In this document: positions 7,057-12,652 of the stretch, piece by piece
How positions within the stretch are numbered: position 1 is the stretch's first letter
Layout of the letters: the number at the start of each line of letters is the position of its first letter
Origin: DASPWW01 sp050697195
GTDB lineage: Bacteria > Actinomycetota > Thermoleophilia > Solirubrobacterales > 70-9
Direction of reading: 5' to 3'
Length of the DNA: 13,611 nt
Assembly (NCBI GenBank): GCA_050697195.1
Contig: JBOGZL010000229.1
Location: 1-13,611, forward strand
Notes under the pieces: generated by a model
What the model was told of the DNA's origin: nothing
The model's database searches: none
Seen by the model: the letters and a program-made list of their open reading frames with translations, nothing else
Made by a program: the position numbers and the translations under genes

Positions 7057-7395
7057 CTAGCGCAGCTTCACCCGCTGCCCGGAGATCAGGGCCTGCGGAT
7101 CGAGATCGGGGTTGAGCCGGGTGAGCTTGTCCACCCCGACCCCGGTCTTGTTCGAGATCGCGGTCAGCGAGTCCCCGGGCTCGACGGTGTAGAACTTCTC
7201 GTCGGGCTTCGCCGCCGCCCTGTCGGACCTCGATCCGCCGCGTCCGTCGCCGTTCGAGTCGGATCCCCCGATCGTCGTCGCGACGACGAACAGCAGCGCC
7301 GCGGCGAGCACCACGACCGCGATCGGCGCGAGGAGGCGCGTGGCTGCGGTCCGCTGTCCCTTCATGCCTGCGGCGGGTGATGGTACCTGCGCCAC
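7057..7395 (-). CDS. Single-pass membrane protein with C-terminal LysM domain
   Basis: The 112-residue protein has a short basic N-terminus, one transmembrane helix at about 21-42 (LLAPIAVVVLAAALLFVVAT), a Gly/Ser/Asp-rich linker, and a LysM domain at 68-112 (FYTVEPGDSLTAISNKTGV... LNPDLDP... ISGQRVKLR). LysM binds the N-acetylglucosamine backbone of peptidoglycan, so the protein probably anchors at the membrane and touches the wall. The GTG at 7395 is preceded by GAGG with a 5-nt spacer and lies 12 nt after the pyrF stop. An ATG at 7365 would give 102 residues but has a poorer site. It precedes the carboxypeptidase gene in the same operon, which fits a wall-related role. No enzymatic domain is present. 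Confidence 0.88.
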   Translation of the reverse strand: MAQVPSPAAGMKGQRTAATRLLAPIAVVVLAAALLFVVATTIGGSDSNGDGRGGSRSDRAAAKPDEKFYTVEPGDSLTAISNKTGVGVDKLTRLNPDLDPQALISGQRVKLR

Positions 7396-7407
7396 GGGAG
7401 CCTCAAC

Positions 7408-8295
7408 TCACCCGGATCGAAGTTCCCAGGCCTCGGCCCGCAGCGCCTCGGCCGCGGCGGCGGGGTCGCCCGCGGAGGCGATCCCGCGCGAGGCGGCGAC
7501 GAGCGCGGAGGCCGGGTGGTCGGCGAACGCCGGGCCCAGCTCCGACACCCTTCCCCCCTGCGCCCCCACACCCGGGATGAGGAAGATCGCGGCCGGCATC
7601 AGCTCTCGCAGGCGGGCGAGGAACGCCGGCTCGGTCGCCCCCACCACCGCGCCCATCCCGCTCAGTCCGGCCTCGCCGGCGAGCCTGTCCGCGCGCTCCG
7701 CGACCAGCGCCGCGATCCGCTCGTGCAGCGGCGCGTCGGGCGCGGGGAGGTCGAGGAGGTCGCCCGCGCCGGGATTCGAGGTCCGCACGAGCGCGAACAC
7801 CCCGGCCCCCGCGCCGGCGGCCGCGTCCACGAGCGGCTCGAGCGCGTCCCCGCCGAGCAGCGGGTTGACCGTGAACGCGTCCGCGCCGAGCCCCGGGACG
7901 GTGCCCCACGGGGTCGGGGTCTCGCCGACGAGCGCCTGCGCGTACGCCGTCGCGGTGACCGGGACGTCGCCCCGCTTGCCGTCCGCGATCACCGCCAGCC
8001 CCGCGTCCCGGGCGGCGGTGACCGTCCGCCGCAGGGCGTCGGCGCCCGGCGCCCCGAGGCGCTCGAAGCACGCGAGCTGGGGCTTCGCCGCGACGCACGC
8101 GGGCCCCGCCCGCTCGATCAGCCCCCGGCACCACTCCGCGACCGCGGCGGCGGCGCGCTCGGCGGGGTCGCCGTATCCCCCCTCCTCTCCCGGTCCGCCC
8201 CCGAGCGCCCCGGGGTCGGGATCGAGCCCGAGGCAAACCTGACTGCGGCGCTCCTCGACGAGCGCCGCAAGCCGGTCGGCGAAGGAAGCGGTCAG
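7408..8295 (-). CDS. pyrF: Orotidine-5'-phosphate decarboxylase, type 2
   Basis: PyrF decarboxylates OMP to UMP, the last step of de novo UMP synthesis. The 295-residue length and motifs fit the second (TIGR02127-like) subfamily: LGLDPDP at 22-28, AAKPQLACFE around K71, the catalytic DGKRGD at 105-110 followed by VPVTATAYAQA, FTVNPLLGGD, and the phosphate-binding PGVGAQGG at 241-248. The start is odd. Between the upstream HU stop and the conserved core there is no in-frame ATG, GTG or TTG. The CTG at 8295-8293 overlaps the HU stop as CTGA, lies 6 nt after AAGGG, and gives the typical start (M)TASFADRLAALVEER. I take it as the start. A longer open frame running back through the HU gene is not credible. 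Confidence 0.92.
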   Translation of the reverse strand: MTASFADRLAALVEERRSQVCLGLDPDPGALGGGPGEEGGYGDPAERAAAAVAEWCRGLIERAGPACVAAKPQLACFERLGAPGADALRRTVTAARDAGLAVIADGKRGDVPVTATAYAQALVGETPTPWGTVPGLGADAFTVNPLLGGDALEPLVDAAAGAGAGVFALVRTSNPGAGDLLDLPAPDAPLHERIAALVAERADRLAGEAGLSGMGAVVGATEPAFLARLRELMPAAIFLIPGVGAQGGRVSELGPAFADHPASALVAASRGIASAGDPAAAAEALRAEAWELRSG

Positions 8296-8576
8296 CCGGC
8301 GCCCTTGACCTTCGACTTCAGCCCCGCCCCGGCGGAGAACCGGGGCACCCGGCCGCCCGGGATCGTGATCCGCTGGCCGGTGCGGGGGTTCACCCCCTGG
8401 CGCGGGCCGCGCTCGGCGACGTGGAACTTGCCGAACCCGGTGAAGTTGACGTCCTCGCCGCGGGCCAGCGCCGACCCGATCCCGTCGAGGACCGCCTCGA
8501 GGGCCTCCCCGGCGTGCTTCTTTGACCCCATCCGACCGTCGCTGGCGATGAGATCGACGAACTCGGCCTTGGTCAC
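8292..8576 (-). CDS. HU/IHF-family DNA-binding protein
   Basis: This 94-residue histone-like protein forms dimers that bend DNA. It begins (M)TKAEFVDLIASDGRMGSKK, with two N-terminal helices, then the beta-arm core GFGKFHVAERGPRQGVNPRTGQRITIPGG and the C-terminal VPRFSAGAGLK helix. The intercalating proline of the NPxTG arm is P64 in this numbering. The GTG start at 8576 is set by a near-perfect AGGAGG 6-7 nt upstream; the open frame beyond it has no family similarity. It lacks the long lysine/alanine-rich tail of mycobacterial HU. It is the first gene of a six-gene operon and overlaps pyrF by 4 nt. A weak -10 candidate (TAGATT, 8620-8615) would give a leader of about 32 nt. Confidence 0.93.
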   Translation of the reverse strand: MTKAEFVDLIASDGRMGSKKHAGEALEAVLDGIGSALARGEDVNFTGFGKFHVAERGPRQGVNPRTGQRITIPGGRVPRFSAGAGLKSKVKGAG

Positions 8577-8650
8577 GTTCTTCCTCCTCGTCCGGATGCG
8601 GGGCGACAGGCGCCAATCTAACACCGCACGCGGCCGCCGCCCGCGAGTCA

Positions 8651-8728
8651 ACCGGAATAGTGGTAATGAGACCGAAATAGTGGTAAACATAGCCTCGATT
8701 ACCCCCTTTATCGGAGGATTACCACTAT
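8651..8728. promoter_or_regulatory. Three-copy ATAGTGGTAA operator array before the Fic gene
   Basis: Two direct copies, ACCGGAATAGTGGTAA (8651-8666) and ACCGAAATAGTGGTAA (8671-8686), repeat with a 20-bp period and differ at one base. An exact 11-bp inverted copy, ATTACCACTAT, covers 8718-8728, between the GGAGG ribosome binding site (8713-8717) and the first bases of the Fic start codon. A partial inverted copy, ATTACC, lies at 8698-8703. Period, inversion and position indicate binding by a multimeric repressor, most likely the winged helix of the Fic protein itself (inference). Confidence 0.65.
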
Positions 8729-9827
8729 GAAGAGCTTCATTGACCTGCAACGCACCGTCGGGTCGCAGCCTGCCCACATCGGCGTGCTGCTCAGCCGGAT
8801 CGATGTCGGCAAAGGGCGCGAACAGCTCCACGCGGATCAGGTCCCGGAGCTCTTGCGCTCTCTCGCCGAGCGGACCAAGGTTGAATCGGTGCGTGCCTCG
8901 AATGCGATCGAGGGAGTGGAGGTATCGCCGGACCGGGCGGCAAAGATCATCGAGAGGCCCGACATCCGGGTCCGGAATCGGAACGAAAAGGAATTCGCCG
9001 GCTACCGCGATGCGATCGAGTACGTCATGCGCTTGGACGAGCCGGGCCTCCCCGACGTCCCCCTCGCACTGCACTTTCACCGCCAGCTCTTCCGCCTCGC
9101 CGACGGCCGCGGCGGATACCTAAAGCGGGACGAGAACGAGATCGCCGGGCGCGACGAGCATGGTCGTCGTTACGCGATCTTCAGGACCGTCCCCTCGGCC
9201 GAGACACCGTTCTTCGTCACCGAGCTATTTGAACGCTACCGCACGGCGGTCGCGGCGCAGGCCGCACATCCCCTGCTGCTGCTCTCGGCGCTGATCCTCG
9301 ATTTCCTCGCGATCCATCCGGTCCTCGATGGGAATGGACGCGTCGCCCGACTGCTGACGGCCTATGAGCTGATTCGGCTGGACTACGGCGTGGCGCGGTA
9401 CGTGAGCATCGAGCAACGCATCTACGAGAGCAGGAACTCCTACTACGAAGCCCTTCGCCGGTCTCAGGAACGCTGGCACGACGCGGAGCACCGCATATGG
9501 CCTTGGGCGGAGTACTTGCTGAACGTTCTCAGCGACGGCTACGACAGCTTTGAGGCGCGTGTCGCCGGCGCGACCAGCGCAGCGGGCAAGACGAAGCAGG
9601 ACCGAGCGCGCGATCAGATCCTGAACGCCGGCCCCAATCGTTTTCGATTCCGCGACCTCAAGCGGGCGCTGCCGGGGATCAGCGAGCACACGCTGCGGTT
9701 GGTCCTCAGGCAACTCAAGTCGGAAGGGCTCGTACGGTCCGAAGGGCGTGGCGCCGGGGCCGAGTGGGTGCGAACCGGCGCCGCCGAAGAGAGCGGCGCG
9801 CCACCTACATCCGCTCCGGCGCGCTGA
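8727..9827 (+). CDS. Self-inhibited Fic-domain protein with C-terminal winged helix
   Basis: Fic enzymes transfer AMP or related groups to target proteins. This 366-residue protein has an N-terminal helical region with the inhibitory motif S58-NAI-E62-G63, as in class II Fic proteins whose own helix blocks the active site. The Fic core follows, with the flap region around 130-165 and the catalytic loop H197-P-V-L-D-G-N-G-R-V-A-R208. The usual Phe of HPF is Val199. All other loop residues, including His197 and the GNGR, are present, so activity is plausible. Residues about 290-350 resemble a winged helix (RARDQIL... FRFRDLKRAL... SEHTLRLVLRQLKSEGLV). A GGAGG precedes the ATG by 9 nt. Its last 23 nt overlap the 3' end of argS on the other strand. 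Base composition is less GC-biased than its neighbours, which hints at later acquisition. Confidence 0.92.
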   Translation: MKSFIDLQRTVGSQPAHIGVLLSRIDVGKGREQLHADQVPELLRSLAERTKVESVRASNAIEGVEVSPDRAAKIIERPDIRVRNRNEKEFAGYRDAIEYVMRLDEPGLPDVPLALHFHRQLFRLADGRGGYLKRDENEIAGRDEHGRRYAIFRTVPSAETPFFVTELFERYRTAVAAQAAHPLLLLSALILDFLAIHPVLDGNGRVARLLTAYELIRLDYGVARYVSIEQRIYESRNSYYEALRRSQERWHDAEHRIWPWAEYLLNVLSDGYDSFEARVAGATSAAGKTKQDRARDQILNAGPNRFRFRDLKRALPGISEHTLRLVLRQLKSEGLVRSEGRGAGAEWVRTGAAEESGAPPTSAPAR

Positions 9828-11451
9828 CGCCGAGCAGCTCGAGCGTGCGGGAGATCACCCGCTTCGTCGCGACGCAGATCGCGAGCCGGCCGGCCTCGGT
9901 GCCGGGGGCGCTTCCGCCCTCCGACTCGGCTCCGAGCACCTTGCAGTCGCGGTAGAAGGCGTGGAAGTCGGCCGCGGTCGCGGTCGCGTACGCGCACAGC
10001 CGGTGCGGAGCGCGCGCCTGCGCGGCGGCGTTAACGTCGCCCGGGAGCTCCAGCACCCGCTTGATCAGCGCCCGCTCGCTCGGCTCCACCACCGCGGCGA
10101 ACGACGACTCCACGGAGGCCAGCGCGCCCCCCGTCGCCTCCTCGCCCGCCTTGCGCAGGATGCTCGCGATTCGCGCGTGGGCGTACTGGACGTAGTACAC
10201 GGGGTTGTCCTGGGACTGGCGCCGGGCGAGCTCGAGGTCGAGGTCCACCGTGGTCTCGTGGCTTCGCTGCAGCATCAGGAAGCGCGCCGCGTCGGTGCCG
10301 ATGTCGTCGATCAGCTCGTCGAGGGTCACGAACTCCCCGCGGCGCTTGGACATCTGCGCCCGCTCCCCGCCCTCGACGACGTGGACGAGCTGCATGATCA
10401 GGGCCTCGAAGCGCTCGGGGTCCGCGCCGAGCGCCCCAAGCGCGGCCTTGATCCTCGCCACGTACCCGTGGTGGTCGGCGCCGAGCACGTTCAGAAGCCG
10501 GTCGAACCCGCGCTCGAGCTTGTCGCGGTGATACGCGACGTCGGAGGCGAAGTAGGTCGGCTCGCCGTCGGAGCGGATCAGGACGCGGTCCTTGTCGTCG
10601 CCGAACTCCGTCGTCCGAAGCCACACCGCGCCCTCGCTCTCGTAGATGTGGCCGCGGCCGCGCAGGTCGGCGAGCGCTGCGTCCACCTTCCCGTCCTCGT
10701 ACAGGGAGCGCTCCGAGAACCACGCGTCGAACCGGACCCCGAACCGCTCGAGCGTCGCCCGCGCCGCCTCGCGCATCCGCTCCGCGCCGAGGCGCTCGAG
10801 CGCGTCGAGGTCGCCGGGGGCGCCGTCACCGGCGAGCTCGCGCGCGAGCTCCTCGACGTAGGCGCCCTCGTAGCCGTCCTCGGGCGGGTCCGCCCCGCTC
10901 ATCCGGGCCGCGATCGACTCCGCGAAGCGGCGCACCTGCCCGCCCTTGTCGTTGACGTAGTACTCGCGCTCCACCGAGTGTCCGGCGAACCCGAGGATCC
11001 GCGCCACCGAGTCGCCGTAGGCCGCATGGCGCCCCCCGGCCGCGGTCAGCGGGCCGGTGGGGTTGGCGGACACGAACTCGACCTGGACCCGCTCGGACGC
11101 GTCCACCACTCCCCCGCCGAACTCGCCGCCCGCCGCGAGCACCGCGGCCACCCCTTCGCGGTACCAGCGGTCGGTGAGGAAGAGGTTGAGGAATCCCGGC
11201 CCCGCGACCTCGATCTTCTCCGTGGCCGACCCGAGGCGGTCGTCGAGCTCCTCGCGCAGGCGGTCGGCGACCTCGCGCGGGGGCTCGCCGCGGGATGGGG
11301 CGAGCAGCATCGCGGCATTCGTGGAGTAGTCGCCGAGGTCCGCCTTCGGGGGGCGCTCGAGGCTCGGCGTCGCGTCGCCGCCCTCGCCGTCGCGCAGGCT
11401 CGCCGCGGCCGCGTCGACCGCGTCGCGCAGATCGAGTAGCGGATCGCCCAT
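9805..11451 (-). CDS. argS: Arginyl-tRNA synthetase
   Basis: ArgS charges tRNA-Arg in the cytosol. The 548-residue protein has the N-terminal tRNA-recognition domain (about 1-100), the class I catalytic core beginning VEFVSANPTGPL, then YYVNDKGGQVRRFAESI, the DVAYHRDKLERGFD... VLGADHHGY segment, and the MSKR motif at 367-370 (AQMSKRRGEFVTLDEL). A DALR anticodon-binding domain follows (YVQYAHARIASILRK... ) and the family terminus LLGVSAPERM. The HIGH-type signature is replaced by TAAG (136-139), so both usual histidines are missing. I recall similar forms in related actinobacteria. The ATG at 11451 has no Shine-Dalgarno sequence; TAGTAT ends 8 nt upstream, which suggests a leaderless mRNA. The 3' end overlaps the Fic gene by 23 nt. 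Confidence 0.95.
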   Translation of the reverse strand: MGDPLLDLRDAVDAAAASLRDGEGGDATPSLERPPKADLGDYSTNAAMLLAPSRGEPPREVADRLREELDDRLGSATEKIEVAGPGFLNLFLTDRWYREGVAAVLAAGGEFGGGVVDASERVQVEFVSANPTGPLTAAGGRHAAYGDSVARILGFAGHSVEREYYVNDKGGQVRRFAESIAARMSGADPPEDGYEGAYVEELARELAGDGAPGDLDALERLGAERMREAARATLERFGVRFDAWFSERSLYEDGKVDAALADLRGRGHIYESEGAVWLRTTEFGDDKDRVLIRSDGEPTYFASDVAYHRDKLERGFDRLLNVLGADHHGYVARIKAALGALGADPERFEALIMQLVHVVEGGERAQMSKRRGEFVTLDELIDDIGTDAARFLMLQRSHETTVDLDLELARRQSQDNPVYYVQYAHARIASILRKAGEEATGGALASVESSFAAVVEPSERALIKRVLELPGDVNAAAQARAPHRLCAYATATAADFHAFYRDCKVLGAESEGGSAPGTEAGRLAICVATKRVISRTLELLGVSAPERM

Positions 11452-11459
11452 CGGTTGCG

Positions 11460-11465
11460 ATACTA
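11460..11465 (-). promoter_or_regulatory. Possible -10 box (TAGTAT) for leaderless argS, in divergent gap
   Basis: TAGTAT on the minus strand fits TANNNT and ends 8 nt before the argS ATG. On the plus strand the same bases contribute to TGCGATACT, which looks like an extended -10 for the divergent DUF3467 gene. No convincing -35 is visible for either direction. The whole divergent gap is 45 nt, so the two promoters must overlap. Confidence 0.35.
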
Positions 11466-11496
11466 GGCCGAGGGAAGAGCGAGAGGAAGGCGAAGG

Positions 11497-11811
11497 ATGT
11501 CCGACGAGGACCAGCAGGAGCGCCACATCAACATCCACACCTCACCGGAGGCGATGGCGGGCGTGTACGCGAACTTCGCCAACGTCAGCCACTCCGACTA
11601 CGAGTTCACGATCACGTTCGCGCGCGTGGACCACGAGGTCGAGGAGGACGAGGTGCCGGGGGTGGTCGTCGCCCGCGTCGCGATCGCGCCCCGCTTCATG
11701 CGGGAGCTGATCGACGCGATGGAGGACAACTACTCGAAGTGGCAGACCCGCGAGGGAATCAAGAGCCTCCCCGAATGGGAGGGCAAGGAGGAGGAGGACT
11801 CCTCCTCCTAG
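11497..11811 (+). CDS. DUF3467 domain-containing protein
   Basis: This acidic 104-residue protein matches the small DUF3467 family. The pattern YANFANVSHSDYEFTITFARVD is followed by VVVARVAIAPRFMRELIDAMEDNYSKWQTREG, the alternating strand, helix and conserved Asn-Tyr/Lys-Trp region seen in members. Function is unknown; it has no catalytic signature, signal peptide or membrane segment. The ATG follows AGGAAGGCGAAGG. It is divergent from argS and shares a 45-nt promoter gap with it. The tail KEEEDSSS is encoded by a DNA palindrome described separately. Family assignment rests on recalled consensus. Confidence 0.82.
   Translation: MSDEDQQERHINIHTSPEAMAGVYANFANVSHSDYEFTITFARVDHEVEEDEVPGVVVARVAIAPRFMRELIDAMEDNYSKWQTREGIKSLPEWEGKEEEDSSS
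11786..11809 (+). terminator. Perfect 10-bp stem-loop at the DUF3467 stop codon
   Basis: AGGAGGAGGA-GGAC-TCCTCCTCCT forms a perfect 10-bp stem with a 4-nt loop, and its last base is the first base of the stop codon. No T-run follows. It may serve as a U-less actinobacterial terminator or as a 3' stabiliser. It also encodes the EEEDSSS tail, so a by-product of the repetitive GAG/TCC codons is possible. Confidence 0.45.
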
Positions 11812-11841
11812 CCGCGATCCGGCCGGGCGACCCGCCAGTCC

Positions 11842-11942
11842 TCAGCAGGCGCGCTTCTTCGCCTTCGCACAGTCCTCGCCCGGTCGGAAGACGTCGACGG
11901 CCTCGGGGTTGCCGTTGTCGGAGCCCGGCCGGCCGAACAGGC
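11842..11942 (-). pseudogene. Out-of-frame C-terminal tail of the RTX-repeat protein
   Basis: Directly after the stop of the RTX gene, the -1 frame is open for 33 codons (11940-11842) and reads LFGRPGSDNGNPEAVDVF followed by RPGEDCAKAKKRAC and a TGA. Nearly every third base is G or C, the pattern of true coding sequence here. There is no usable start codon and a TGA closes the same frame just upstream. One extra G in the GGGG run at 11946-11949 would fuse it to the RTX reading frame. I read it as the displaced end of that protein, through mutation or a sequencing error. Confidence 0.5.
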
Positions 11943-12566
11943 CTAACCCCGCTTGCGATCATTGCCGGGTCCGCCCTTGACGACGTCCTTACCGGCCCCA
12001 CCGTTGAGACGGTCGGGCCCCGGGCCGCCTGCTACCCCGTCCCTTCCGCGCCCGCCCTTGAGGCGGTCGGCCCCCTGCTGGCCGAGCAACAGATCGCCCG
12101 CGCCTCCACCCTTCAGCCGGTCGCGCCCGAAGTATCCACCCATTCCAATCGGGATCGGAAACCTCTTGGCCGCCTTGAGACGGTCGTTCCCGGGCCCGGT
12201 ATTCCCGCTGAACACGCTTACGGATCCGGGGAAGCAGCGAATCTTGTGCTGACTCACGCGCGCGCAGGGCGTTCCGGGCGCGAGCCGGGTCGGAGGATGC
12301 GTGATGAGGACGACCTCGTTGCGAGCTCCGAGGAGGATCTTCACCCCGTCGTTCGCAATCGTGCCCCTCCACACCAGTGCCACCGCGCTGCTGTGGGCCG
12401 GCGCGCCGAGGCGCTCGAACACGTGCGGGACCTTGGCAGCACCCCGTGTCGACAGAGTGGCGGTCCCCCACCGAAGTTCCGAGTCAGCGCCGGCGGCGGG
12501 GACGCTCGCCGCTATCGCCACTGCCGCCACTGCACCGCCAAGCCAGGTCTTCCTCCCAACCTTCAT
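11943..12566 (-). CDS. Secreted protein with RTX-like calcium-binding repeats
   Basis: The 207-residue product (from the ATG at 12566) has a signal peptide: basic KVGRK, hydrophobic WLGGAVAAVAIAASV and likely cleavage after PAAGA. A non-repeat domain (about 28-120) contains two cysteines (C101, C111) that could pair. Residues about 147-207 form six to seven nonapeptides of the RTX type: GRDRLKGGG, AGDLLLGQQ, GADRLKGGR, GRDGVAGGP, GPDRLNGGA, GKDVVKGGP, GNDRKRG. In this family such repeats fold into a calcium-bound beta-roll outside the cell. No protease or lipase domain is present, so the role is unknown. A TTG at 12575 is an alternative start. The protein stops abruptly in mid-repeat, and an open tail lies in the next frame (see the adjoining entry). 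Confidence 0.82.
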   Translation of the reverse strand: MKVGRKTWLGGAVAAVAIAASVPAAGADSELRWGTATLSTRGAAKVPHVFERLGAPAHSSAVALVWRGTIANDGVKILLGARNEVVLITHPPTRLAPGTPCARVSQHKIRCFPGSVSVFSGNTGPGNDRLKAAKRFPIPIGMGGYFGRDRLKGGGAGDLLLGQQGADRLKGGRGRDGVAGGPGPDRLNGGAGKDVVKGGPGNDRKRG

Positions 12567-12652
12567 GGCGGCCAATCCCTGCCCACGGCGTCAACCGATG
12601 AACCGCCCGCCGCGCGGAGCCGTCGTCCCCGCAATGGGGGGCGCGAGGGACG
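12567..12652. other. Gap between M48 and RTX genes
   Basis: This 86-nt stretch separates two minus-strand genes. It contains a small CCCC-GCAAT-GGGG hairpin at 12627-12639 inside a longer CGTCCC/GGGACG pairing. No T-run follows on either strand. A TTGACG on the minus strand resembles a -35 box but has no matching -10. AGGG about 10 nt before the ATG could serve as the RTX ribosome binding site. Confidence 0.3.

Noticed and set aside
7408..8616. Extended 402-codon pyrF frame starting at ATG 8616
   Set aside because: The first ~107 codons run out of frame through the HU gene and its leader and carry no PyrF similarity; the family's N-terminus begins at the CTG.
8646..8651. TTGACT as -35 box of the HU operon promoter
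   Set aside because: The spacer to the TTAGAT/TAGATT -10 candidate is about 24 nt, too long for a normal promoter; no -10 lies at 16-18 nt.
8577..9080. N-terminal extension of HU back to 9080
   Set aside because: The extension is antisense to the Fic gene, and a near-perfect Shine-Dalgarno sequence sits before the GTG at 8576 where HU similarity begins.
9748..11439. Long plus-strand open frame of 563 codons across argS
   Set aside because: It is the antisense shadow of argS in GC-rich DNA: rich in Arg, Ala, Leu and Glu with no recognisable domain, while the minus strand encodes a full ArgS.
12070..12130. RTX-coding DNA periodicity as a possible CRISPR or tandem repeat array
   Set aside because: The 27-bp period follows the nonapeptide protein repeat and the copies diverge at DNA level; there are no constant repeats with unique spacers.
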